Part shown: positions 23,155-34,782 of the stretch, piece after piece | Position numbering within the stretch: position 1 is the first letter of the stretch | How the letters are laid out: each line of letters starts with the position of its first letter | Source of the DNA: Kappaphycus alvarezii | Taxonomy: Eukaryota > Rhodophyta > Florideophyceae > Gigartinales > Solieriaceae | Length of the DNA stretch: 64,000 nt | Assembly (NCBI GenBank): GCA_002205965.3 | Contig: NADL03000608.1 | Location: 62,001-126,000, forward strand | Direction of reading: 5' to 3' | Notes under the pieces: generated by a model | The model's input: the letters and a program-made list of their open reading frames with translations, nothing else | Told to the model about the DNA's origin: nothing | Databases searched by the model: none | Position numbers and translations under genes: made by a program

Positions 23155-25300
23155 TCAAGCATTTACTTGATAGTTGAGTCGCTGCCATCCGATAAGATGC
23201 ATGAATAGTGGAACTGTGCACTCACTAAATCTAATTCTTTCGCCTTCCGTGATTAAACCAGCGCCAAAACTTGACTTTTCCCGAAATTCACATACCAAGC
23301 GACGAAAAAGAACTGCTAATGCATAAATAGAACAAAATAAATTCTTATGCAAACGTAGCATCACTTCAACAGACGGCACCTAATAAAATTCTCGGATATA
23401 GTTAGCTGCAACTTCAAGAATATTTGGAAACCTTTGCAGACGATTATTTTCTTCTTTGTCCTGCTTCTTTGCCTTTGAGCCCGTTGGTACCACAGTGACA
23501 TCATCTTAAGCAATTAGGATGAAGTCTTCATAGTTTGCGAAGAATACTTCTAAGTTAAACTTGGTCTTCGCATTAAATTTCTTTTTTTCACCAACCGCCT
23601 TTCCCTCCATTGCATCTTCTAGGTTGTGATTGGCACCTCTTATCACACTTGTATTGCAAAGGTGGGGTTAGTACTCACCCTTGAGCTTGACCTGTACATT
23701 TCGATGCTGATGCGGTATAACTGCACTCAATAGATGTTAATCAGTTAACAGAAACACAATATCACGAAAGGAACTCATCCTCATCTTCTCAGGAGATTGT
23801 TGTAAGTGAGCACTGAGCAGCTTGTATATCATTCTAGCACTGTGAACTGCTATGTCGTGTGAGAAGGTCCATCTCTAATATTTTCCTCTCTAACTCCTTC
23901 ATGTCTTGTTTCTACGATATTGAGGGCTGTGGGAATATGTTTAGTACCAACTTAGCCCTTCTTCAGCAAAGCAGAGCGTTTTATTCTCGTTTGAAAACGT
24001 TTCGAGCTTTGGCGCTGTTTGAGTCTTACGTTATCCGTCACCCATCCGTGCGAGTCCTCCGTTTCGGTACCCGTTCCGGAACGTTCACGAAATCTGTAGT
24101 CCAAGAACTGATTGAATTGATTGTGTTGAAAGTTAAAACAGTCCCAACAATTATTCCATTTCTAATCTTTCAGTAATTCAGCCTTACCCCTGAGTAGTAC
24201 AAATCCTTCGTTTTGTCTATCCGTAGACATCATATCAATGTGAGGATTGCCGTTTCATCATCATAGGCCATCATAGAGGTACTATTGGATAAGAACACTG
24301 GTTAATCAAGAAGTGAACCCTGTTGCAAGTCATAAATGAGATCGTCTCTGCATTGAAGATGATTGTTAGGTGAGGGATATTTCTGTCCAGTAGGTCCCCA
24401 AGCTCTTTCTTTGACCTCCCTATCCGCAATATGGTGGACCCGTTACTTGATACAGAGATAATTGCCTTCATTTTCGCTTCCAACTCCTTAATATCATTGA
24501 ATTGTCTCTTTTTATCAGTACTGATATATTCCATCGCCAGTAATACTTCTTTGCGTACTTTGTGCACTGATTTCTGGTCAAAATGATTTCAGCATTAGCT
24601 TAAAACCTTCAGTCTTCAATAGACTCACTGCAGGTAATTCATGTCTCCCGTATGCACGGAAATTGTTTATTATTGGTGTTTTAAGGGTTTATGGTGCGTG
24701 AAGATCTTTTTCTGAGCTTTCCTGCGGCTGCGGTAGTACTCTGCTATGGGATGAAAAGATCTTTTCATGTGTGACGGTACCTGGAGCCGATGAGAGAAAT
24801 GGGGAATTAGGGTGCGGAACTCGTACTGGGCGCATCGTGAGAGGTCAGAAACCCTGTACCTTCATTCTTTCCAACTGTCGCGGTAACTCATTTTCCGAAA
24901 GATTCATTTCCTCGTGTCCTACTGAAAGAATGTAGTTACATTTTCTGTGCAGTCTCGAATTGCTTGAAATTATTTTTTTCCGTCCGGCTATACAATCATC
25001 ACGCCTAAGGCAGTACTGCGGTGATCCTGTACAATAGCGGCGGTAGCTAGTTCATCAAGCCGAAAATTGGTTGAAGTAATTTCCGATTTGTCTCTGGAAT
25101 CCTCTGCAATGTTTAGAGCTGGTCATTTTTCAACTGAACCATTCTTTATAGATGTTGATGATGGTGATAGGGTCTTCCGGCCTGATGATCTTGCGTTCCT
25201 CTGCTTCTCGAGGGCTTTCTTGTACGCATGCATCTTTTGTACAGAATCCTTGAAATAGTCTCGCTCGATTGGCTTTCATGGAGTCACAATTTGCCGAAGT
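23155..25300 (-). mobile_element. Duo-F large gene, copy 1 (decayed)
   Basis: Minus-strand coding remnant with several coherent stretches. The N-terminal region starts near 25.28 kb and shares SVQKM-x-AYK-x2-LEKQ with copy 2 at 58.4 kb. The middle, 24.27-24.57 kb, has DRNIPHLTIIFN and TCNRVHFLI, matching copy 3 near 51.2 kb (DQSIPHAALLLN, TCYRVQFLI). A C-terminal stretch follows at 23.15-23.87 kb. The family is not recognised. Copy 3 suggests a transposase-like protein. A divergent second gene lies at 26.0-27.1 kb, so the two starts face away from each other across about 740 bases. It is broken in several places. Confidence 0.55.
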
Positions 25301-26013
25301 ACCAACAAAAATACGGATAATGCACACTAGAACGTAAGGCCGAAGAGTTTTATACAATTCCTTTGATCGTCGCTGGTGATGACGTACCGTGTTAACATCA
25401 ACAAATACGATGAGAGTCAAAAGTATCACTTTATCCATGGTTGTTTGGAGAAAATTCAGGTTACCTTGGACAATGGAGGTACTTTAGAGATTGATCGCAT
25501 TTATTAATGGTGCCTACATGAATTTTAATCACTGCACAAATGATTCTCTCGCTGGGGTGTATCTCAGTGACGGTCTTTGTCTCTTGAGCATAATTTCCTT
25601 TTTTGATACAAGCCTTTATCGATATATGACACTCACTACTTGCAGTGGAAGGTGCGTTTTAAGAAATACGCCCTCAGAGCCCTTGAAGCGAAACGAAACC
25701 ATAATTAATGCATGAGGTTCTTGACAGCCCACCTGTTTCGGTTTGGTGCAGATGTTTCCGCAAACTTACTCTTAAATCAACAGATCCTAAGCATCCCAAT
25801 AGTGTTGGCCGAGCGTTCTGTACGGATCACTTGCTCCAACTTACATCCTTTTCTTTACCTTATGATTCCATACCCTCAGGGACTTGTTTGTGCTAACATC
25901 ATGGTTACGAATTCAAGAAGTAGGCCAAGATATTTGTACAATGAAGCTTGCCTCGACAATTTCAACTTGCCTGATAGCAGAGACTTCATTCATGTGCTTT
26001 AGACTATGAAAAC
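25301..26013. other. Duo-F divergent intergenic region, copy 1
   Basis: Interval between the two outward-reading Duo-F genes. The corresponding interval in copy 2 (58.5-59.27 kb) is of similar length. It presumably holds both promoters; no TATA box or operator is obvious. Short plus-strand frames at 25491-26002 are not conserved in copy 2. Confidence 0.4.
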
Positions 26014-27075
26014 ATGCAAATGAGGCTGGTGGCCAGCGGATGTTCTTTACGTAGAGTACTAATCTTCTTCAACGTGACTTGGTATGGCATAATACTGTAT
26101 CCTGAGAGTGATGGATCTGAGGAGGTACATGATGTTGATTTCTTGCCAAAGAGATTACTAAGAAGGCATAATGAAGGCACTGAGGGAGAAGAAAACTCAT
26201 CACTGTCCTAGAGTCTCATCCATAATCAAAAATATATGCCTGTACAGGACAAGATAAAAGAAAATTATGACCTGTACTGGAACAATAACATCTCAAGCCG
26301 AATTAAAAAGAAAAATGCACCATTAAAAGATATCGTAACCGCTACGCGTGGGAGTGAGGATGATATTAAGAGAGGTCGAAAGTTGCATGCCTCTGTCATG
26401 ACTTACATAGATTCACTTCATGCAGAGTTATCCATGCACAAATCTCGAATCCAGGCATTGGAATAAGCTCCTCCATTGAATTTCAAGGAATTGGAAGATG
26501 AAAAGCTGGTTCTACCAGCACTACACAGAGCTCTAGCCATAAGATGTGAAAAAATTTTGAAACAAGGAACGCTAGGACAGAAATCCACACCTTCCGAGAA
26601 GGTTCTGTCCTATGACGCACATATGTAAGGATTTTTCAAGGCAATAATACCATGTATTCTGCATCAGGTTTCTGTAGTTGCACAGATTCTGCGAAGAGTA
26701 GCATAATCCCCGAAGCAGCAATATTTCTGGTTCGACCCAAGATATTAAGAGATGTAATGCCATTCTGAAGTAAGTACGTCTCTTGTAGTGAAATTCATTA
26801 ACTTCTCCAAACTATGCAATTTTATCTACATACAATCCAGAAGGACAGACTGAGCATTTTTCGAAAGTGCGGCTCAGGCACCGAAGGGCACCTCAAAAGT
26901 GTTTTGGGAACGTTTTTGTTTGACGAGAAGCAATTCGATTCATCTCTTCTGTATCTTGGTGCACGTTCCAATCCAGGCAGTATCCCCGCAGGTAAGGGTG
27001 ATGCTGGTACCGGCAACTGTTGTGTTGATAGTTCAGCTTGGGGTTATGAAGTAACTGGAGAAGATATGGCAAAAT
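26014..27075 (+). mobile_element. Duo-F second gene, copy 1 (decayed)
   Basis: Plus-strand coding remnant matching 59.27-60.29 kb. Shared words include YPESDGSEEVH (copy 2 YSEGDGSEKEVH), HKSRIQALE (copy 2 QKSRI), FKELEDEKLVLPALHRA (copy 2 LKELEEGKSVLQSLYRA), AIRCEK (copy 2 VIRCEK) and DSSLLYLGARSNP (copy 2 DSSLLYLGASSNP). The middle part is Lys/Glu-rich and probably helical. No known family was recognised. Protein-level similarity with many silent differences suggests past selection on the protein. Confidence 0.6.
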
Positions 27076-27079
27076 AGAT

Positions 27080-29200
27080 GGAGCCTGTAATTGTAGGTTA
27101 TACTTGAGAAGGGTACCGCAAATCTCGTCTTAGGTCCCTGATTATTTTTCAGTATATGTAGCTTGTAACTTTTTTATGATAGAGCGGACAGGCGCAACGG
27201 AACTATAGCAGGGTTGGTCAGTGAAACTTCCGTCATTATAGCGCCATCCACGAGTTCCTAGAAGTAATTACACCAATCTTCAAAACGCATGGTTGCAAGC
27301 TCTATACATAGTTCTGTGTAATTGCTTACGATCAGTTTGTAATGGAAAACGTTATAGGAGGTAATATTAAGTTTCTTCCTGATATAAAATTAAATTTCAG
27401 TAATACACAGCTTCAATCAAGAGCGGCGAAGATCGCGAAGAGTTTCTATATGATACCATGCATGTGACAAAAGATGTGCTGTACATGTACGCCTATAATG
27501 GCTGTCGATGCAAAATGTGCAAGTACTACTGCACAGTATTCCGTGTAGTACGTTTCTGAGGAGGCCACTAATAGAGGGCTAGTTTTTTTTGCCATGAGAC
27601 CTGCATGACTTGTAGCAAAAGCATGCGCTTCGCAGATTACACGTTCAAAAATGAGTTTATGAAAATAATAGGTTTTTAATAGCCTTTATAATGGTCGCCA
27701 GCATTTTATGTTTTGTGGGAGCGTAGCTACATATAATGATATTTTAACGTCAACTACAACAGTTTCATATATTCCTTTTGTGTTTTATTGTAAAAAAGAC
27801 CTCGTTTTGAATGATTTGAGCTAAGAGTGAGGGGAGGACGTAAATGTGAAAAATGATTATTTGAACTGTGATTTAATCCATTTTGGTTATATTGAAAATT
27901 TTGAAGTAGAGAGAACATATCTTTCAAGAGTAAAACAACCTACTGTAGTACTATTGTGTACTATCTCGTGGACAGCATGACAGTAAAATGTACGCACAAA
28001 CTTGAGCCACGAATTATCGAACGGCTACAGTACGGGTGCTGGCATGGGAGGAAAATTGGCGATTTAAATTCTCTCGGGACTGATTTTAATCGAAATGTTT
28101 TATTTTAGTACTGTTTAGAGGTATTTTTGAAAACTTCAGCTGTCCACATTAACCCGTTTCTGAAGCTCCAGCCTGACTAGGGGGCATCACTAACCATTTC
28201 AACCTTCGATTACTTGGTGTGCGCCCAAAAATCTACGACGAGTATATGTACAAAGGTATGTCAGTGCTGCGAGTTTTTCGGATGTGATAGAAGGTCAAAA
28301 AAATCCATTGGATTTGCGTTTCTGTCCGATTGCAAGCGGTGTATAACATTATTGTTTAATGTGATCCTTCGGAATAACGCCCAGTGCAGATATACAAGGC
28401 CTTCAGGGACTGACTCTTACGCATCAACGCCTGCCATCGACGTCATTGGGCAAGAGGAGAGGAGGGGTGGCCGTAATTCTTCTGGCACCTCGCGAACATC
28501 GAAAAAAAAGTCGCGGGCATTACATTAATCCTGGGTGAAACCACGATTAGGGGGAGAAAATCGATTCAGCGGCCTTACAGAGCCCTCGAGTTGCAGACCA
28601 CCGATCTAAGAATGTCAATCGCGAATGCTACCGACGCCCATTTCGAGACTGAAGTTCCATAGGACACCCGGAAGCAAAGGAAAAGATTTGGAATAGTCGA
28701 AATAAAGAAGGTAGTGTGACAGGAATGAGAAATGAGGCCCCGAAACCGCTCAAAAATCTCAGATTTATCCCAACAATGTTCTTAGTATATTGATGGGATA
28801 ACGGTTTCAATTATCAAAAGAGGTGATTACATTAAATATAGTCAACTTTTCACGAAACGTGAAACCATCCGAGGCGAACAAATTGTAAAGTACGCAGGTA
28901 TTATGTTGAGAGTAAATGATTGGCGGCAAGAGCAACTTGTCAAAGCGATCGAAATAAGTGCTCTATAGATGCTGAAGGCCGAGAATTGCACTTTTCGCTT
29001 CTAAAGTGAACTTTCTGGTAACCTGCGGCCCATCCAGAGTGAGTACAGAATATCTACCCAGACAGGGTTAAGTAAGAGATAACCGAGGGTATTAATGTCC
29101 TGAGCACTCCTGCTCGTATTGATAATACGCCTCAAGGTCTTTGAAGAATCATATATTACCTCTCCAACCGTTCCTCGAGACCATTTCTGATCTTTAGAAT
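27080..29200. other. Spacer without a recognised gene
   Basis: AT-rich. A 104-codon plus frame at 28214-28528 is Cys-rich at its start (CTKVCQCC) but matches nothing known to me and has no second copy in the window. No RNA gene was seen. Confidence 0.45.
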
Positions 29201-29253
29201 AGGCACATGTCGTTCTAGCTATTGCGTAGCATTTGGTGCGTCTGTAGAATAGG

Positions 29254-30048
29254 TTATTTGTTGCACATAGTGCCAATGTCTTGCACAGGAAGACATGCCG
29301 GAGAGTTTGACCAGATAATGGAGGACTGGGCTAGAACATTGGCAGAAGAAATACTGGACTTTAAAGTATCCCGAGAACTCCAGTTACTGGTAACATCCAA
29401 GTAAGCAAAATACCCAGCTCCACGGATCGCGTTCATCTCCGCGAATAACATCTTGACCGCGTCATTATTGGTTCCCGATCGAATATATCTTCCAACAGTA
29501 AAGAAACCAAAACTTTCCTTGTTGGTCTCTACTTCATCCTTTATCAAGCTTGAAAGACCTTGCTACCAACTGTAACTTTGGAGCTGGGAACATACAGTGC
29601 AGCTGCAGGTACCCTCCGTAGCTGGTCGCCCTCCTGCCTGCCATTGTGTATCGTCCCTTTCATTATAATTTGGGTACAAAAAACCTCCCAAAAGGCGTTG
29701 ATATATGCACTCAATGAGGCACTAAAAGAACTAATTACTCTTGAAGATTCTAGGAGGCAGGATTTTCGAGTATCTGTGGCCCTTCCGGGCGCTAAAGAAT
29801 GGGTGTACTGTCCCCCATTCCCCGGACTCCAGACAAGCATTGAACTTCGCAAATTGTCGGTATGACTTCAATAATACTGCTAAGTCCCACTTTTTCAACG
29901 TGGCGCGCCATTCTCGAGAAATAGTTGCCCGGAAATACTCGATGTAAACGGCAAACACTTCATTCATTGATTTCATGGAGCCCACATGATCAACTGACAT
30001 GATGGCCAATTCATCCTTTTTGCGATACACTTCGCAAGAGCTACTCAT
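29254..30048 (-). other. Unassigned coding-like minus-strand frames
   Basis: Three overlapping minus-strand frames (29254-29547, 29544-29852, 29731-30048) of 97-105 codons lie end to end, more than expected for this base composition. No domain was recognised. An R80 piece (29468-29521) lies inside the first frame, so at least that part is repeat DNA. It could be a decayed gene or element. Confidence 0.3.
29468..29521 (+). repeat. R80 dispersed repeat, partial copy 3
   Basis: Right half of R80 only (GATCGAATATATCTTCCAAC then AGTAAAGAAACCAAAAC). Truncated at its left side. Confidence 0.65.
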
Positions 30049-30289
30049 AATTCTGTCCTAGAGCCACTCTATGGTCTCTATAATTATGGAGCTGGTCCTT
30101 TCAGCAAAATACTGTTCCTTTTATCTCGGAATCCATTATTGAACTATCCATTTCCAAAACTTTCTTCTTGCCTTTTCATCTAACGAAAAGAAATCCTACA
30201 TTCCTTTACTCTATGAACCCAAATTCACTACAATACTCCATATTCTATTTTGTGTTTAAATATTTGGTCCTCCTTTTTCAAAAATAAAT

Positions 30290-31506
30290 ACCTAGGCTCG
30301 TGATCTGCTACTTCCTCCAAATACAGAACTAATATTTTATGAAGCAAAATTTTCATTATTGCTTTGAATGCGTTCAAATTTAAAGCTGCAACTTTGTCTC
30401 CCTTCTTTATTTTCGCTCAGAGCCTTGAAAATTTTGAAGATATTGTCCTATTTACAGTTCGATATCTGCTTCTTTGATGCAATACTCCATCCATCGAACA
30501 CTTCTTCGGCTCGCCCCCTTTCACCCTCAACATGACCAAATTCTACTCATCCCTCAAAATCGCCAAAGCATTCAGAGTCCGGAGTCCCCTCAACTGCTTG
30601 GTCTCGATGGCCAATGAACAACCGACCGCGACGACTAAAATAGAAGGGTGGACAGGGAACGTATTTGGGAACTTTTCCGCAGTCATTAATTCGACTAGAC
30701 AGAGGAGAAGTTAAAGGAAAAGAATGCAAAGGAGAAGGAAGAAAAAGAGCAGCCGAAGGAGGCTGAGGTGGATTCGGAAGTATTAAAAGGTGAGGAAGAT
30801 GGGTGGACCTATAGGAGCCACTGTTGTACAACTATAGGGGGCTTCTGTTGAAAGCGGAGGGAACATTGAGGGATTTATCACTACGATGGACTCCTCTGCT
30901 GGAGACCAGGCGAAAGTTCTCGGTCTTGATGATGATTTGGATTTTTTTCGTTTGAGGAGGCTATCTATCATTCTGGACTGTTCGCTTGAGTTTGGAGGGA
31001 CTTCACGGGAAGTATGGATATTTTGGAGGAATTGACTGGCTATGGTCTCGTGGTCTAAGATTATGAGGAGAAAATCTATATATTCATCTTGTTCATATCC
31101 ATTGTTAGTCCTTGTCGTCCATACGATTGCCCTTAATGATTTCTGTATTCATTTGTACGATTTTTTTGAAAATGGAACGTTAGCATAAAATTATACATAA
31201 GATGAGTAAACTGCTTTCTCTTTCAGAGGTAAAGCAAGTTTTGAGACAACCTCAATTGCAGAGCAACGTAGCTTAGAAGTTGAAATTCAACATTTACCCG
31301 AAAATAATTTCTTTAACGCTAGAACCTGAGCATAAGTACTGGACTCTGCCCATTCCGTACTCCTTTATAGCCTTTCGCCGTCCTTCCCTTTTTTATCTCT
31401 TCTCGTTCGCACAACCATTTTTCGATAGGACTCTTGTCGCTTGCAAAACCTCCGTCTTTGGATAATTTGCTTTGAGAATATCATCCTCCGGAGATTACCC
31501 CTAATA
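30290..31506 (+). mobile_element. Gyp-A long-form LTR, old degenerate copy
   Basis: Matches the long-form LTR at 6286-7647 along most of its length: the AT-rich left part, the acidic-frame segment (30.46-31.08 kb) and the right part with GATGAGTAAACTGC near 31200 and the final ATTACCCCTA. It is far more diverged than the other copies and has no attached gag, so it is an old solo or truncated LTR. The left border is approximate. Confidence 0.7.
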
Positions 31507-31599
31507 GTCTCTACCGCACGGGACAGGATATTCATGCAATGGGAAGCAGCAGAAGCACAGAATTTATGATGTTACCTTCGTGAATCCTCTCGCTCCCTC

Positions 31600-31920
31600 C
31601 AACAGAAGAATGAGAGCCTTCAACTTTGTATCTTGTCTGAATGTCGTACGTAAAAGATAGCCGAGGAGATATCAGATTTTTACCGTGACCTTGACCAGAG
31701 GTAAGCTCGTGTCTGTGCCAATCTGAACTCTTAGACGTTGGCACTCGGACGCCTGTGCAGTGCTACATGACGTGGCAAGGAACGTGGCCATGAGGGCAAT
31801 GTAGACGTATAGAACGGGTCGAGGGGTTTGGTGCAAAGGCACGCTGCAGCAGCTCTCATGTCAAATGCGGCCAGCTTGATGGCTGGCCTGACGGTGACCT
31901 TTTAGAGAGCAGTTCCTCAC
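31600..31920 (+). mobile_element. Rep-C copy, degenerate
   Basis: Matches the Rep-C frame at 34.9-35.16 kb. Shared bases encode the region around HPDAYRILTDVARNV and the HRHAVAAVMSN segment. It lacks an intact frame. An R80 copy follows 25 bases after its end. Confidence 0.6.
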
Positions 31921-31946
31921 CAATTACTTTATCAGCACAAATTTAT

Positions 31947-32031
31947 GAGTTAGTTGTGGTTGTCTGGAAAGCTTAGGATAGATCACTCGAAGAGTATTAC
32001 TTCCAAAAGTAAAAACACCTAAACCGTTCCC
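31947..32031 (+). repeat. R80 dispersed repeat, copy 4
   Basis: Diverged R80 copy: GTTGTGGTTGTCTGGAAAGC, GGATAGATC and AAAACACCTAAACC. It lies just after a Rep-C copy. Confidence 0.7.
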
Positions 32032-32309
32032 CCTTCGTGAAAAATATTTTTGATGGTTTTCACTACGTATACGGGTACACTGGCTATTGCAGCTCCACCC
32101 TTCCTAATTACTAGTCTGCTACTTCGGCAGGACTTCAAAATACAACGAAGTCCTTTCGGGATGAACCGACAACAGCTCAATCGTTCCTAGCTCGGATAGA
32201 TCCAAAATTTCTGAGGGTTGTCAATCCGCACCTTCTTGTTTCGGAAAGTCTCATTCTTCTTCATTATCCGGGAAATGATATCACTGTAAAGTTTACGTTT
32301 TATCTGAGT

Positions 32310-33950
32310 TAAATTTTACCCAACGTAGGGTAGAGTAATAGCTGGTGGCCTAATTAACGATTTACCCTGCTCATAAAACGCTGGTGGTTGGACTTTCTTC
32401 TTGCCCGAATTTGCGGCTTTCAAATGCATGATTTCCGAGGCCTTATGTGCGTTGTTCCCAGACACCAACAGAACTTCTCTAAGGCTTTCTTCCGGTCTCA
32501 TTTTGACAAATATCCCCAAACTGACCTCCTTTCTTTAAAATTAGTCCAGAGTTCTTCATCTACTTCCTTTGCCTCCACACATCCCAAATCTGTGGCAATA
32601 TTCTTAAAGCTTGCATCCACACCTTTCATCTTGTTCAAAGCCCCTCTTCTTTTAAGACACTCCGCCTTCCCCATATCACTCCATTTCTGCATAATTTCTA
32701 TGTTCCAAGCAGCAGTATCCATTGTTATTTCGGGGACGTTCTCCACATTCCCAATGAGATCTTCTTTTTTTCCAAGACAATACTTTTTTAGAGCATTGCA
32801 ATCACAAATCTCAATGTAATAGCCATCCGGATCCTTCACAAAGTATTGCCTCATTATCTTTTCATTATTTGCGCTCTCATTTGTACCTTTTTTCCCACAA
32901 TCAGGCCCACTTGGCACCGACACGTTCTGCCGAAATGGCACTCCCATTCTTCTTAATTTCAAAGCCACTTGATCGATATCTGTTGTTTCAACACTAATGT
33001 GATTCACCACTAAGTCCTGTCCTTGGTAGATACCGATTACCCTTGATTAAATGCAACTCCACGTTCCAACTGTGAACCATGCGCCGTGCTTATCAAAATT
33101 TGGTCTGCGGATTTGCTGAAACCCCATTATGTCCCCATAAATTTCACGGACCTTCCCACATCTGAAACGATCAATGCCACATGATTTGCCTTCTCAATTA
33201 GCTTCCCGAGGCCCCTTCGCTCAATAGTTTCATCCCAGTGTAGTGCTTCCGTCGCTACACCGCCCTGTGTGGCCATCTCTGAATCTCTCTCCCGCAGCTT
33301 TTACGTCTTTCACGCTTACTTTACCTGATCCGTCAATTATCAAAGCACTTAACATGTCTTCCAATTTCATCAAGTCTGAAAGCTCTATCTCAGCGGTTCT
33401 GCCCTTGTAATATCAGATTCATTCGATGCCTCGGTGTTTCTAGTTTGGATCTCTTCATAGCATTGCATCGTCTCCTTCCTGTTGTCGTCCACAATTAGGA
33501 ACCCTAAATTTTCTAACAAGATCTCAAACTCCTTCACACGAATCTCATTATCCCCATCTGCATCAAACAAACTAACCATTTCAGCCATCTCTTCGTCTCT
33601 CATTTCCAGCCCCATCCAATTCATGTACATACTCAGTTCTGCTGCGGTCAGGTACCCACTCCCGTCAACATCTAACCGCGAAAAAATTCCTTGCATCTCT
33701 GATCGACGAATTAGCTTCGCACCCTTGCTATAGTTCGGAGAAGCTTCTCGAACTTTGGGTAAGCGACATTTTCGACAGGCAGAATTCCGAGCTCTGAAAG
33801 CATTTCATCTACTTTTGATTGAGTAACATTTTCACCGAGGCTTTGCAGCGTGCGTCGAATGTCCTGAGCGGAAATCCAGCCGTCATTATTTTTGTCGAAG
33901 TACTGGAATATCGAGCGGACAGAGGTTGGTTCGTGAGTGTTCACTTTCAT
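32310..33950 (-). pseudogene. EF-hand / glyoxalase-VOC domain protein, frame-disrupted host gene
   Basis: Host gene read on the minus strand from ATG at 33950. EF-hand loops: DKNNDGWISAQD (first), DVDGSGYLTAAE and DADGDNEIRVKE (both canonical), and a partial IIDGSGKVSVKD. A degenerate hand separates the first and second good loops. The VOC (glyoxalase/dioxygenase) domain follows at about 33.22-32.80 kb: NHVALIVSDVGRSVKF, then LELHLIKG, NHISVETTDIDQV and DPDGYYIEICDC, which carry the usual H-E-H-E metal ligands. A helical tail reaches about 32316. Reading the protein through needs about seven frame changes, near 33.70, 33.39, 33.28, 33.14, 33.06, 33.04 and 32.51 kb, yet the residues between them are well conserved. 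So it is a recently dead copy, or the sequence has local indel errors. The expected role is calcium-regulated metal-dependent lyase or dioxygenase chemistry; the substrate is unknown. Confidence 0.8.
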
Positions 33951-34655
33951 AGTGGGGAACCGAGGGGGTCATAGTTAAGAGGTAGAAGGTATAAAAGGTA
34001 CTAGAGTTTGAGTTTTTTTCGTTCGAGCAAAATAAGCAGCTGAGTGGAGAGAAATTTTCCGTCAGTTTCTGTTCTGTTCTGATATTTGTATGCCCAGAGG
34101 TGTTGATTCCAAACATTAGCTTCCATAGATACTAGAGTTTTCCATGGATGCACCGCTTACATGCACAGCAACAAAGCTGATGACACGACCGCTCTATCGG
34201 AACCAAGTTTCATATCCAGAGCTAATCATTAATGATTTGAGAAACAATCTCCGCGTTTGTCTAATCTTGACACATTTGGATCATATGATTTTCTTTAGAA
34301 TTCCCGCAAATGTCTTCATTAAAACTATCCACGGGCACTCAATGCCGTCATTGTAATGTCAGATTATGCCGACGTACGCGTTCAGTGAGAATAGTGCCGC
34401 AACAAATTCTGCAAAGACTATTCTTCTAGTGACGTGGAATTTCATCTTTATTTTCATGCAGTACAGCTCTCACTCATTGAGAAAGTAGGCCATAGCAGAT
34501 CCACCTACATGCAATCATCTTATATATTCGTAAATATAAACGTTTCAATGCTGAATGTAAGCAAACCAAAACATTATGACGCCATTGGAACAAGTAGATT
34601 TTTGGCGCTGTAGAGTTGATAACAATGAGATGTATCTAAAACTGATGTTTAATGG
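33951..34655. other. Upstream region of the EF-hand/VOC gene
   Basis: AT-rich 5' flank of the host gene with several CT-rich runs on the coding strand. A 76-codon minus frame (33886-34116) overlaps the gene start in another phase and is probably leader, not a gene. No clear promoter motif was seen. Confidence 0.4.
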
Positions 34656-34659
34656 GAAA

Positions 34660-34735
34660 GTTTTGGGTGTTTTACTCTTGGAAGATATATCCGGTCTATC
34701 CCATGGTTTTCGAGACAACCGCATGACCGATGTTT
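34660..34735 (-). repeat. R80 dispersed repeat, inverted copy 5
   Basis: Reverse complement of R80: GGTTGTCTCGAAAACCATGG, ATATATCTTCCAAGAGTAAAA and CACCCAAAAC on the minus strand. It lies about 50 bases before the Rep-C frame. Confidence 0.75.
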
Positions 34736-34782
34736 AATTGTCGGTTGCGAAGCGTTGTGAATAGCTTGCATTTCCTTGAATA

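Noticed and set aside
28214-28528. Cys-rich 104-codon frame considered as a small zinc-binding gene.
   Set aside because: Cys spacing fits no finger type I know, and there is no second copy or domain support.
29254-30048. Fourth Duo-F gene copy.
   Set aside because: None of the conserved Duo-F blocks is present, so only unassigned coding-like sequence is claimed.
33700-33725. A 24-base intron (GT...CAG) between the first and second EF-hand parts of the host gene.
   Set aside because: Removing it does not bring the two reading frames together, and such a length is far below normal introns.
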